A stretch of 64,000 bases of DNA, taken from positions 283,671-347,670 of the forward strand of contig ML976986.1 of the NCBI GenBank assembly GCA_010015675.1, read 5' to 3'. The position numbers and the translations under genes are program-made. Below are positions 34,518 to 46,309 of this stretch, in pieces. This DNA is from Byssothecium circinans. Lineage: Eukaryota; Ascomycota; Dothideomycetes; Pleosporales; Massarinaceae. The notes beneath the pieces are model-generated. The model had not been told where the DNA came from. It saw nothing but the letters and a program-made list of their open reading frames with translations, and searched no databases. Each line of letters begins with the position of its first letter. The first letter of the stretch is position 1.

Positions 34518-36690
34518 AGCTAGGGCGTGCTAGTACCGCTGAAGAAAGGTAGGTGGCCTATTGGCAAGGGCGAACCTCGCGCGGGGAGGCTGAAGGGAGA
34601 GGGAGTAGACGCGGAAAACTTTTATGTTGTGTTCCCTACGACGTGCGCGTGTTAGCGAAAAATGGGTGTTGAGGCTTTGGGCAGCGATGGTGGGTGAGGC
34701 AACTGGGGTGCCAGAGTGCTTGGGGGTGACTCGTAGCGGGCGGACCGCCTAAACAGCAGTTGTAGTGAAGGGGATGGATACGTACCTCTAGACTTGTGAT
34801 GTGGTCGTTTCAGGGGTGTGTAGATGGCGCTCGCGTGGGAGGGTGGCACGAAGGCCTCCGGAAGGGCAGGGCGATGTCGCCGGAACCAAGGGAGCTAGGC
34901 GTTGCTGTGGTATGCAGCAGTCAATTGCAGGGCTTGAGAACAGTGTACCTGAAGCCGTCCGGTGGTTGAGGGCCCGGCGCGCGTGGCGGACGAGGGGTGC
35001 GAGGCCTTGTTGTGGAGAGGTCGAGTGGGATGTAACTTCACCGCCTTAGCAGGTGCGGCAGCTTTTCTCGCGGTGGGAAGCGCTAGGGATGGGTTGAGAT
35101 AGCTCTGTGCTGCGGTGCAGGCCAAAGCGTTCAGTTGCTGGAAGTGGTGGAGCGTTGTCAGGGTGGGCTGCGTTGCTGCGAGGCAGAGGCGTGGTGAAAG
35201 TCTTCCTTCGCTTGTCTCTGAGCGGCGCTGGATGCCAAGACACGCGTTGAGCTGCTAGGCCAAACTGGGCACTGGCTTAAAAAGGGAAAATGAAGCAGTG
35301 GGGTGTTTCAATGTCGTGAGAGCGTCAGAATATTCAACGGTGTGGGTTGATATGCTGAGCAGGACGAGGAGGACGAGGAGCAGAGCGAGAGAAGTCTTCA
35401 TGGCGCTACCGCCCGGCGCGCTAGCACGTTGTCTCATCCGTGCCCCTTCAATCAGCTCCGTCACTACAAAGACCTCCAGATGTCTTCGTCTACCGCCAAT
35501 TCCAGTACCCGCTGTTGGCAGACTCATATCCTTCACTATCGTTATCACTCTCTCGCGTGTGGGATCTGTTCCTCTCAAACAACTATTTGGACACACCCGA
35601 ACGCTGCGCTCGCATCGCCGCCTATGTTCAAGGACTTAGGCACCAGTCCCAGCCCGAGGTTTGCATCAGCACTTGAGCCCTGGCAGAGACATTTGCCTTT
35701 CTACCCGTATCCCTCACCGGCTCACCGGCATCCGCCTTTTCTCTAGCCGTCGAATGGTCCAGATTGACGAATCAAAATAATTCCCGTACCTACCACAATT
35801 GACTTCATGACACACCTTCGCGCATCACGTGCCCTGCTGTTCACCCGACTCCTGCTGATGGGCTCTAACTGACCATCGCTCCAAGTGAGGGGTGCCATGC
35901 CAATACTACATATTTGATAACGGTATGTTTTGCAAGGTCAAGTGCTGTGGGGTCAAGTCCATGTCATCGCTAAGAAAAAGCAAAAACGCACCGCGTCAGA
36001 TGGGCATAATCACAGTTAAACTTGACTCAACGACAAGTGTGAAGGCCACGTCTAGCATCAGCCGCCGTAGACGCAGTTATAACACCACAAGCAAGTCATG
36101 TAATTCCCGAAAACCAGAACACTTATATTCATGCAGACGTCTACCGGGCCTCACTCCAGATCATGCAGCGCAATTGCTTCCAGAGCATAAACAATGACGC
36201 CCCCCCCCCAGCTCTTAACTACAGCACGTCGGATCCTCGCTCTCGTAGAAAACCTTATAAGAACAACCAGACCGTTACCCATTATACGCGGTGCAGGAAA
36301 ACATCCCAAAAGCGCCAGAAAATGGTATGATACAAAAATCGTGACAAGGAGATATCCAACGAAAAAAGGGAATTGGAATCTTATAAAACGAGATGCGACA
36401 AGAAATGCAAACAGGACTATTCTTTTGGGAGAACGATGCCGCCAAATCAAGAAGAAGGGGAAGAGGAGAAGGGAGAAGGTAATGGATACAACGAGCGTAA
36501 TATCTCAACGCTCAATAGCCGAATCCGTCCAACGCCATGCAATGAAATCTAAGACAAATGTAGACGGGGATAGAAGAGCAAAGTAAAATAAACTTGAACA
36601 ACATGGTATGTGGAACGTTTCCCAAAGAAGCGTCTATTGAAACGCGCAAGGGGAAAATATGGGGTATCGCAAAAGATGAATGTACCGCTA
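34518..36690. other. PP1 promoter/leader and gene-poor DNA
   Basis: The first part is the PP1 upstream region, with a possible 5'-leader intron donor near 34784-34789 on the minus strand. Between 35400 and 36690 only weak open frames occur, together with a poly-C run near 36200. One 48-codon minus-strand frame with a signal-peptide-like start is listed separately. Confidence 0.45.
35255..35401 (-). CDS. possible tiny secreted protein, 48 aa
   Basis: From ATG 35401 the frame reads MKTSLALLLVLLVLLSISTH followed by 28 residues without cysteine, ending at TAG. The leader is an excellent signal-peptide sequence, but the rest has no family resemblance, and the frame is also open upstream of this Met. 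A chance Leu/Val-rich frame opposite an Arg-rich one is a real alternative. Low confidence. Confidence 0.2.
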   Translation of the reverse strand: MKTSLALLLVLLVLLSISTHTVEYSDALTTLKHPTASFSLFKPVPSLA

Positions 36691-39181
36691 TCAGCCCAAC
36701 GTTCGTCCAGAGACGATGCTCTGACTGGGTGTGCGCGGTAGAGTTGGCCGTAGAGCTGGAGAAAACCCTCGCTCCGAGGGAAAGCTAGTGACAGACTTTG
36801 CGTCCCAGCTCTGTTCGTCATTAAGGGCGCTCAGCCAGGTATTCCCAAAGTCCTGTCGTAGTGCCTCGATCTTCTTCTTGTAAAGATCGCTGCTGACATC
36901 AAACTCATGGGCCGGTGGTGAATCAAGAGAAGTATCGAGTGGCGGTAGTGTCTTCGAAGGATCTCCTGCGGCAGTAATGCCATCGCTAGGAGCATCAAGG
37001 CGTGTTGCTTCTCCAACGGACACGCTGACTGCGACAGAGTCCAAAGGTCGAGGTGCAACAGCAGGGATATCGTGACTAGGAGTTGCAGTTGGAATATCTG
37101 CTGTAGTCGTCTGCAAGGCCTCACCATGACTAAGTTCAACCACTCTTCGCTTGGGCGCCTTCTTTTTTCTCTGAGATCCGCCCTTAGCACTCTTAGAGCG
37201 GTGGAGCGAAGTTCGTTGAAGGTTATCGGGTTTGTCAATTGCTTTGACAATCTTTGGTGGAAGAGGTTGCTTGGGTGCATCCTCCTCAGGGGGCGGTTTC
37301 ATGATTGGCACGTTCGGTAGTTCAGGGGCTCTATCGACGAGCTGCTTTCGCTCAGCGCTGCTCGGGCCTGTAGAATCAATGACGATGTCCTCGCTGTAGC
37401 CTGGCGTTTTTCGGAAGAGATTGAAGATCGTCACACGGTAAGCGCTATACGATTTACAGAAAGGATTTCTATGCACGTAAATGTCGGTGATGTTGGGCAC
37501 GACAGTGAGTCTAGCAATTTCGATGGGATCCGTCAATTTGTTGTCCCTGAAATCCACACGCTCCAACGACAATAATCGCTCGATGCCAGCAAGCGACGTC
37601 AGTCGGTTCGATCGAAGGTTGAGCGTGGTGATGGCGGGTAACGGATTGCGGCCTAGCGAGTGTAGACTCTCAATCATGCAGCTGGAGAGATTGAGCGCAC
37701 GTAGACAGGAGAGGGTCGCAAGACTGTCAGGTATCTCAGTGAAGAGGTTAGCCGAGATGTCAAGCGACTGTAGTGTGTTGGCTAGAGGGGCGAGACTGCT
37801 CGATGATATGTTAGTGAGCGCATTGTCGGCCAAGCTCAAATGCCTCAGAAATCGCCATTTGGTAGAAGGGAACCATCCAAGGGAGAGGAGATTCGAAGTG
37901 CTGCCACGGGGTGTGGTTGAGCGAACACTCGATGCCGAACTACCTGACGAGCGTCGGACGTTGGATGTGCTGCTCCTTCCGTACACCGGGGCAGAGCCAT
38001 GGCGAGAGCTGGCAGGTCTTGTTGGTGATACACTACGCTGGCGTTGACCAGAAGATGTTTTCGCCCGTTGCATCATTGCCGAGTTTCTAGGGCTTACACT
38101 TTGCTTGCCGGGTGCGGTGGGAGAGGCAGGGGGTGAGTCGGAACGCGCCAATTGGGCATGCTTTGGTGTTGGGCTTCCAGTAGGCCATGGGTTCGAAGGC
38201 GAAGTGGGTGCTTTGGCTGAACGTCGGCGTCGCTTGTCTGTGTCATCTAGAACGATGTTGATGAGAAGGTCCGCAGGGTCATCAACGCCAGCTCGCTTGA
38301 CAGTGAGGCTGCGAAGATTTTCGGCAAGGCGATCCCAACCATAGAACTGGCGGAAATCTACATCATAGATCTCGAGAGCGGTGACGTTCTTGAAAGCGTG
38401 CAGAGGAACAGCACTGTCGAACGGGAACTCTTCGTAGCCTGCAATGAGGCGAGCCTTGTGATCTGGAGCGAGTCTCAAGCACGGGATCTTAGTGAAGGCT
38501 GAGTACAAGTATTTCAGATCCTCCTCAAGCTGGGCTTTTTGCTTTTCGGCCTTGGCTGCACTGGTGGATGCGAGCCGGAGAGACGACCACAAAGAAGACA
38601 TGCCTGACATCACACTGCGTATACTGGACACGGAGTGGATCGAGTCACGGTCGGAAGGCCTGGTCTTGTTTCGCTGCGCATTGCTGAGGAATGAGACATA
38701 GTTAGTGGGCGAAACGTCAGAGTGGATGTTCTCCAGCCGTATGTTCATGGGTCCCACAGATATGTTCAGGTCTTCGAAGCGGGACAGCAAATAGAACAGG
38801 TGGTGCGGGGTCAGCGTCAGCTTTGCGGGCTTGATCGTCTGCGACGTGAAGGTGAGCGAGGGAAGGGACAGGGCAGCGGCCCAGACACTCGAGTTTGAAG
38901 AGGACGTGGCATTTGAGACCCCTGTGGGCGAAGTCGGTGTGACCACAGAGGGACGCCGTGGGGCCTGTCGTTGGAGTTGGAGAGCATTTGCAAGTGCTTT
39001 CTCGTGGGTGCGCACAAAATATGCGAGGTTCTACACAAGTATCAGCTCTGGACATATAGGCACGGTAGCCACGTTTTTGTGCACTCGAGGAGGGTGCTAC
39101 TCGGGTGTCGCATGTGCAATGCGCCGCCGGAAGCCTGGGAAGTCGCACCTTTATGAAAACCTGCCCATCCTCTGTATCCAT
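36691..39181 (-). CDS. leucine-rich-repeat protein with Ser-rich insert, 790 aa
   Basis: Two exons, 39149-39181 and 36691-39030, around a 118-base phase-0 intron; exon 1 is MDTEDGQVFIK and the protein continues NLAYFVRTHEKALANALQLQ. A conserved N-terminal region (LKLTPHHLFYLLSRFEDLN-like) is followed by a coiled stretch. Then comes a long Ser/Pro/Arg-rich disordered insert around residues 260-390. A run of leucine-rich repeats then follows (LRHLSLADNALTNI, LQSLDISANLFTEIP, LRALNLSSCMIESL, ITTLNLRSNRLTSL, LERVDFRDNKLTD). An LRR cap comes next (DIYVHRNPFCKSYSAYRVTI), then a basic KKKAPKRRVV patch and a conserved tail with LYKKKIEALRQDFGNTWLSAL. Such LRR proteins of filamentous fungi are scaffolds; partner and location are unknown. 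The gene is full length and intact. Confidence 0.87.
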
Positions 39182-42100
39182 ATTTTTGTGCTAGCAGACA
39201 GCGACTGCATATAGGGCTCGAGAGCGTATGTATAGTGAGGTTCGGGGAGGGTTCGGGCTGTGAAGGGGGCGCTGAAAATGCGGCGTGCTGTGAAGAGGGG
39301 TGTGTTATGCCTTGGGCGCGGTTGTTGTGATTGCTAGCCCGGGCGGCCTAGGGAACTTTTCAGCTGTCAGAACATATTGCGAAGTGAAGTGATTGGGCTT
39401 AATGAACGACGGCTGTAGCATCAGAGAGAGTGTTGGAGACTTGGCGAGGGACGAACAAGTCAGAGGAGAGAGAGTCACATACCGTAGAGTCCCTCCTGAG
39501 GGCCTTGGTGGAGGACCAAGGTAGAGGCAGACAATGGCGGGACGGGCAGATATTATGCAGCGGCGGCGGAGGATGGGCGGTATTACGCACGCAGCCAAGG
39601 AGAGATAGGTAGGCCTGGAGGGTGCCGATGCAGCGCACACTCTGACCAGTGCAGGAAGAAAAACGGGAGACGGAGGGCAGCGCTTGTGACGACGCAGGGG
39701 GTTCAAGTTCGAATCAACAAAACAGACAACACGAGCCGCCGTTTGTAGTAGTTTGTCGTATCTAGTTTGTCGTAGCTTGAGAGCAGGAAATTAGACCACG
39801 GACGTCTTCCGAGCGCCGACCGGGACCGTCGAGCTGGCGGGGTGGTCCAAGGGTGCGCGCGGAGGGCAACAACACGCGCTGCTAGAGGCGTCTCGCGAGT
39901 CTCCGGAGGGAAAGACGTGGTGAGCACCACAGGGGCTAGCGTGCAGTAAATAAGAAAGGCGAAGAGACTGACAGACGCCGTCGTCTGCAAGATTTTGGGA
40001 CGGCAGAAAGCCTCTCCAGGTCTCCACCCTCGAAGCAACGATATCACGGAGATCACTCTACCAATAGTCACGCGCCAAGAGCGATCCCACGTCCAGCGCT
40101 AAGACAGTGCACGCCGACCAGTTGACCTTGACGGTTCACCTTTGCGACAAGCTGACAAGTGACAACGGGTGTCGAGCATCGTGCATCTTTGCCCTCCTCA
40201 GCGCACTCCTCTGTATTCTCTGTTGCAGTTGGCTGTCGCCCCTCCGGCTTCACTGCGGCGCGGTGCTGCCCCCGAAGTTCAACCAGTTGACCTCTCTGGC
40301 CTTCTCACCACAGCGCGGAGATGTCAAGTCGCGTCCTGGCTCGCCTAACTGTACATGTACATGCACTTACGGTCGGATGTCCCTGCGCGGCACAGGGTGC
40401 GCGCACTAGGCAGTATCAAATAACCCTTCGGCGGCGGGCCAATGTGGACTGCAAGCAAGCAACACACCTGACGCCATTCATCACGGTCACATGAAGCCCG
40501 CAACTCCAGCACTCGACATGTCCAGTTTTCTTATCCCGCCATATCTAATATCGTATCGGATCATGCCGCTCCATCCAAACGCTTCCTCGTGCGCTTCCAA
40601 ACACAGCCGACCGAGCATTGGAGTCCGAATACTCATACGTAGATCTGACCTCCCGCTAGAGAAATATCCGGCATGGCTGTCACAGAGGTAGAGAAATAAT
40701 ACTGTATTGCCGTATTGCGGCTATCGCGGGGCTCGGGGCGTGGCACTCCAGTAACGCTTAGCGAATTGGACCCTTGAGGCTTGAGCCATCCTTCGTGCAT
40801 TGACTGAGCAGCAGCAACCGACAGGGGTCTCCCACACCTCATTCGACAATGCTATCTTTGACTGCCTACGATATGGCGGGCTATGAACAGCGTCGTATCC
40901 ACAGGAAGAGCACGCCTCGTAAGACAGAAGCTTTCCATTTGCGCGACATTCACCTCGGGCATACTGTACGCTGGCGCGCTGGTGACTTTCGCGATGCCAC
41001 CCCACTTGCCTGTTTCACACAAGCCGGATGCGACGCACGGGCGGTGAAGAGCCAGCAACCACATGCCCCGCAACACCAACATCTGCATCGTGGAACACAA
41101 CTTGGCAACTTTTCACCCCTCGCATGTGAGACAAGCCAGAAAGAGCCTTGCGTCCTCGACGACAATCTTTCCATGCTCATCTATACGTCCGACACCTTTC
41201 CCCTTGACACTCTCCCTCCCCTTCCTTCTGGTCTAGGCCCCTACGGCCACACTTTTCGAAAACTTCATGTCGAGCAAGGCACTGCATCCATGGGTACATG
41301 CTCACCGCCATATGAGTTAGTATCGTGGTGTTCGCGCGAGTTGTGCGCTGCCTGGGACTTGAGGGCAGATATCCAAGATGGGCTTTTACCGTATGGCCCG
41401 TGCAGCATGTTGCAATCAAGCGAGCGGCATATCCTTGACCCTGTTGCCCCACTGCCTAAGCGAACACGAGCTCGCAGGCCAACCTTGGAACCCCAGATCA
41501 TCCGGTGCCGGCTCAACCTATATCCGATCACCAACGCCCTGTCTTTCCTTTCTGAAGTACAATGCATTCATGCTTTTTCGTAACCATCAGGTCAAACCAT
41601 CAGGAAAGGCCAGCATATACCTTCGGCATACTCATGAAGCCTCTGATGCAGCGTCAATCAAACACCCCTTAGGCCGAGTATACCACCGAGCGTATAACAA
41701 GGCAAGGAGTCACAGATCAACATCTTGAGATCAACAGATCAGTTGCCACTGTTACAGGAAAACCAACCCACATTTTGTAATTGTTTTACACGGTATGTCT
41801 GATTATCGTGCGGCTCGTATACTGCATTCGGCGGATACCGGATTCTCCAAGGGCTCATCCCGGTTGGGCACAAATTACAATATCCTCCGCCAAGCTCCCC
41901 ACACGCTGCGCTGGCATGTTCGGCGTTTATATACCACGACAGTGACATCATCAGACAGGAAATCCTTAGCCACGACCCACATCAGACAACAGTATAAACA
42001 AGCTTTTACGCTATACATTACGTCCCACCTCGCTGCCTACTAAGATCACCCTTCTGAAATTTCTTACATACGTACGTATTCAATTTCCAAGTTCGCAACT

Positions 42101-42769
42101 GCGCGTCCTTACACATGTATCGGCTTCGGTCCTACTCTTTAAGTCAGGCGGGTAGACTACGCGCTGTCAAAGGCCATTCCTATACTCAACGAGGAAATGT
42201 GTATGCCGATCCCGTCACCATACTACCCTATCAACGTAGATCACCATGCCCGGATACTTTGGATTGGGTTTTTTGCTAGATTGACCGCTGAGTGGCAGGC
42301 GCCCACCGCTTTCTGCAGGAACGTCCTTTTTCGGCACGTGCTCACGAGAGTCTTAAGACTTAGGGATGGACTCCGTTTCAGTCGGCATCTCTGAATATTT
42401 AATCTGCTGACGGGCTCACCGCTAAGTTGCAGGCGGCCACCACTCTCTCTGAGAATAACATCTCCGGCACACACACATGCATGCACACTGAACCTTAACC
42501 CGTGGAATCGTGGGAATGGTCATCGTCGCTAGTCAGGACATGCATAGTCAGTCGTCACATGGTGATCGGGGGTACAGCTTCCTCTCCTGATCGACTGACT
42601 AAGCAGGTAGTAGTTGCTCTATTCGGCCCGCTCGGTAGGTTTTTCGATCGTGCCTTAAGGTACATCATGAATACCATGTCCGGGTTTCGGACCTATGCAA
42701 AGTGCGTAGAATCAACTTATAAGTCTACGCAGTCATATCACTGGCCTTTATATATATAGGATGATAATC
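39182..42769. other. gene-poor stretch upstream of the LRR gene
   Basis: GC-rich promoter-like DNA to about 40450, then ordinary intergenic sequence. The longest open frame (244 codons, 40849-41583, plus) overlaps long frames on the other strand and has no domain, so it is not called as a gene. An imperfect direct repeat at 42284-42470 is listed separately. Confidence 0.5.
42284..42470 (+). repeat. diverged direct repeat, two copies about 54 bases long
   Basis: Copy one at 42284-42337 and copy two at 42418-42470 both begin ACCGCT-AGT-GCAGGCG-CCACC and both end in CGGCAC, with about 134 bases between starts. Many differences between the copies are transitions. It marks an old local duplication at the edge of the AT-rich block; function unknown. 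Confidence 0.5.
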
Positions 42770-44340
42770 CTGTTAGGAACGTTAAGAGGAGTTGCACTGC
42801 ATAATTATTAAATTTAACCTAATAGTGAATGTGGGTTGATTGAACCATCACGGCTTTTTTTAAGGAAAGGATAATTTTTGCCCCTATATCATTGGACCGG
42901 AATATGGGTCAGGATCTTTATCATTAATATTTATTATTCTATGCTGCGGTTGAATGGCTATATAGATAAGAGCAGAGCACTTATTGGATCTCCTAAAATA
43001 TGAAGTAGGATTTCGGATTTTATAACCACCCGTTGTTTTTATTGTAGGGAAATATTTTCCAATTTAATTCTTTACTCTACTGCCATAAATCTCCCAACTG
43101 CATGCTTCTTTCAGCCTGCTTGCGAGTGGACTTCCCTTGCTAAGAATTAATCCTAACCATTAGCATAAAGCGGAGGATGCAAATATGAAAGCGTACCTTT
43201 TATTAATCTGTGACTCCCTTTATAACCCTTAGAACATAGCATATATATAAAACTATGCCATGGTAAGCACATCAGTATAAAAAGCTCCAGGAAAGGATAG
43301 AGTATATATTAAACCTAATAATCTTTAGGATATACCTACTCCCGCTCTTCTATCTTGCCCGTTTAGAACGGCTAGGACCTGCAACGGTGAGCTGGAGTAG
43401 ATATTTAACGCTAATGCAAGATCCATAGTAGTTTTTAAGTGGAAATCAGCTAGTGATTAACTTATAAAAAAGGATTCGTTGATAGGTACAGGGTGGTCTA
43501 GTATATGCGGGAGACCTAGTAGACGTGAAGAAGGCTGATTACCGAGTAGGAAGATCATGGTAAGGAATAACATAGGAGAAGTGCCTAACAAACCGACCAG
43601 GTATAGCCTATTTGCTTTAAGAAAAAATCTTTTAATATCATAGAAGAGTTATGGTTGTGTAGTAGGCGAATCATGATTAACTACTATATAATAAATAAAT
43701 ATGGAAAACCGCTAAGGTTAGGGAAGGAAGGCTACTTAGAAGATAGTAAGGATAGTTCGCTGAAGATAGTAATCTACAGTGCGGAAAACTTTCTAAGCCT
43801 CTGCCTAGAACGTGCGTGGAATTACCGCCCCTAGATCTATTAATACTTGGTTTATAGCACTATGAGGCTTTATCTCTTTATTTATCAAGATATTTATGTT
43901 CTTAGGGAAATCAAGAGGCCCCGTGGGCCTTCATTCTGCCGGCAGTCCTTGAAGGACACTGACGAACTCCGCCGCCTTAGCTCTTAATAAACTCTGATCT
44001 CTCTATAGATTTAATATAGTATAGTGTATAGTTATTCCTTACTTCTTAATGTATAGATGCCACATGTTAAATCTTTAACAGCTAAATATTGATGATTAAT
44101 AAGGGAAGGTAATGGGCTAGATATGGGCATACTACTCTACAATTGGGCCTAATGCTATCTCACGGGAAGGCAGACGATGATCTACCATAGGCTCTAGACT
44201 TTCACCTGAGTTTCAAGAGGTGTTGTGATGATAAATGCGTACAGCTAATGTTATATATTTATGGCTAACGAAGCATGGGATGCTAATCTTGATATTTATG
44301 GTGCTAGGCTATAATAGTATCTTAAATTAAGCCAACTCGT
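42770..44340. repeat. AT-rich, stop-dense block with RIP-like appearance
   Basis: No open frame of 60 codons occurs on either strand across about 2 kb (42760-44832). TpA steps, TTAA and TATA-like strings dominate. A short GC-normal island remains at about 43908-43985. This is the expected look of an old transposable element mutated by RIP, but the original family cannot be named by eye. Confidence 0.55.
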
Positions 44341-44982
44341 GCTTTATCAAGCGAACCTGCTTTCCTGCATGAGCCAGGTCGTTTTGGGATTGGGACATGG
44401 TCACGCCTGTGTATAATCGCGTGCGGTGAAGTAGTCTGCAACGGTACCTAGTACCATGGTACGACGGCTCTTGAACATTGGCAAGTCGACTCTTCATCGC
44501 ATCTCAATCTCCGTGATTGCATCACTTGCAGGAAGGCAGAAACTAGCCAGTCTGAAGTTGTGTATGGCATTTTCAGGTCGCGTCGCTTGGTGGCATGACG
44601 TGTGCTGAAGCCATCCAAGACAAATGAGACGTGCCGGAGGTACTGATGTAGATATCTCCAATCTATTTTTGCGGAAAAGCGCTATTCTTGACCTCTTCTA
44701 CACAACATTATGGGAAGATGGAATGTGGAACTGATGGCAGCTACCTGTTCTCCTCATCAGTACACCGTTGGCTTGCTCACAAGTAATAGTGAAGATCGGA
44801 TCAAGTATTGACTTGAAGGGCTAGGCCCCGAAATGCATTATCCGTGCCTGTCAATGTTCATAGTACTAATGGATCATATTCGTATTTCTTGTGGGTATCT
44901 CAAATGCAAAACACCGTCTTCCGATCAACCCTTCCTCTCCCCTCTTGACATCTCCACAATCGCATCTCTCCACCGCAACACC
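44341..44982. other. intergenic, 3' flank of SPC19
   Basis: Normal base composition returns here. No gene is recognised. Confidence 0.45.
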
Positions 44983-45570
44983 TTATTCATCATCATAAAA
45001 CTGCTGCGGCGCTGCCATGCTCATCCTTAACTGCCGTTCCCTTTGCTTAGCTTGCAATTCCAATGTCTCAACCGAGTAACTCAATCTTTGCTTCTTCGCT
45101 CTCAATTGTTTGAGCTTCATTTCCTGTAGAGCGCTCATTGGTTTTCCTCCACTTCCCCTCTCTTCTGCAGCAGCTTTGGGCTTTGTAGCGAATGCAGATT
45201 CGGTCGAGGTTTCAGAACCCAAGCGTCCGTCGTTGAGATCGCATTTCGCAATGAGGGATTGCTCGCGGCGCTCGAGCTTGTCGAGATGTGTTTGGACGCG
45301 TAGGAGGAGGGATTCTACTTCGGGGCGGATTTCGGAGAGGAGTGTTGTTTGGGCTTGGTGGAGGTCGGGTTCTGATATGAGCTCGAAGTGCTGCGGGAAG
45401 GTCAGGAAATAGGTTCAATGCCATTGAATGATGTTCAGACTTACTCGTGTGGTTTGGAGTACCTTGGCTAACCGGGGAAAGTCATTGACGCCTTCGTCCA
45501 GTATGTTTATGGAGGAGTCGAGGAGCTGCATGCTACTCCGTAGCGAACCGACACAGCCTTCGAGTGCCAT
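44983..45570 (-). CDS. SPC19: DASH/Dam1 complex subunit Spc19, 177 aa
   Basis: Two exons, 45445-45570 and 44983-45390 (534 bases), with a 54-base phase-0 intron. The protein begins MALEGCVGSLRSSMQLLDSS and continues DFPRLAKVLQTTR-HFELISEPDL across the junction. Then comes EIRPEVESLLLRVQTHLDKL and a heptad-rich stretch with KLERREQSLIAKCDLNDGRL. These are the signature blocks of Spc19, which forms part of the ten-subunit DASH ring linking kinetochores to microtubule plus ends. A second coiled coil (ALQEMKLKQLRAKKQRLSYS) follows. Exon 2 has no ATG upstream of codon 57, so it is invisible without exon 1. It diverges from the ATP synthase subunit J gene 261 bases away. Confidence 0.9.
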
Positions 45571-45831
45571 GATGTGTGCAAAGTAATCTCCCAAATGACG
45601 ATCAGTTCCCGTCCTTCACTTAGAGCCTTTCTTGCAAGTGTTTCATCAATCGTGTTGATGCGGATTCGTAGTGGAGTGTTTACATCCCACTTCATCGTTG
45701 TCGCGCCGGAGGTTCTTCGGCATCTACATCTTGGCAGTCGAAGTTCTCGGTGAATCGCCGCTACCCAAACCAACCTTCCATCACCGTACCCGCAACCCAC
45801 CCACGCACATCTGACCTGTTCATCACACAAA
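45571..45831. promoter_or_regulatory. short divergent promoter between SPC19 and ATP18
   Basis: 261 bases separate the two start codons. Both 5' leaders and core promoters must fit here, so the genes may share control elements. No specific site recognised. Confidence 0.5.
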
Positions 45832-46309
45832 ATGGCTGGATTCCTTGGAAAGAAGTTCCCGGCGCCTGTCGGTATGTCAATTGGGTCTTTGGAGCGTGCA
45901 ATTGAGCTCCGGAACAGGGAGGATAGCTGCTAACGAATTGCGACTGCAGCCCGGCCTATGGCCCCGTTCTACATCTCCGGTACGTCGCCAGTAAAGCAAA
46001 GGTGGATATGGGATTGAGGAGTTCTGCGGGACATATTCGGGGTGTGGTTGGGAATCGAGGATTGAGGATGGGAATGGAGTCGGACTGACGCGATATCTTA
46101 GGCCTCGTTATCCTCTACGGTGTCAACGCCGCCGCCAACGCCATGATGCACGGTTAGCAGTCCCTTGGCCCTTTTATTTCAGCGCCTTTCGCGGATGCCT
46201 TTCGGTGCTGTCCTGCGTGAACCCTACTGATGTGCATTTTCCAGACCCCGAGTACAAGAACGACCCGCGAAACCCGCTCACTAAGAACCCCAAAGCCGAT
46301 AGCCATTAG
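45832..46309 (+). CDS. ATP18: mitochondrial F1Fo-ATP synthase subunit J (Atp18), 61 aa
   Basis: Four small exons: 45832-45871, 45950-45979, 46102-46152 and 46245-46309 (186 bases; phases 1-1-1). The protein starts MAGFLGKKFPAPVARPMAPF, has one TM helix around YISGLVILYGVNAAANAMM, and ends in DPEYKNDPRNPLTKNPK. The layout matches the yeast subunit: F/P-rich start with KKFPAP, one TM span, and the C-terminal NDPRNP motif. Subunit J sits in the Fo membrane sector at the peripheral-stalk base. Each exon is too short to show as an open frame, so the gene is easily missed. Confidence 0.88.

Noticed and set aside
39305..39706. 133-codon frame upstream of the LRR gene
   Set aside because: Arg/Pro/Leu-rich chance frame in the GC-rich leader region of the LRR gene.
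39700..39720. GTTCGAATC, resembling a tRNA T-loop
   Set aside because: No T-stem pairing and no cloverleaf on either strand.
40849..41583. 244-codon open frame, plus strand
   Set aside because: Equal-length frames overlap on the minus strand, the composition is unlike the real genes here and no motif is recognisable.
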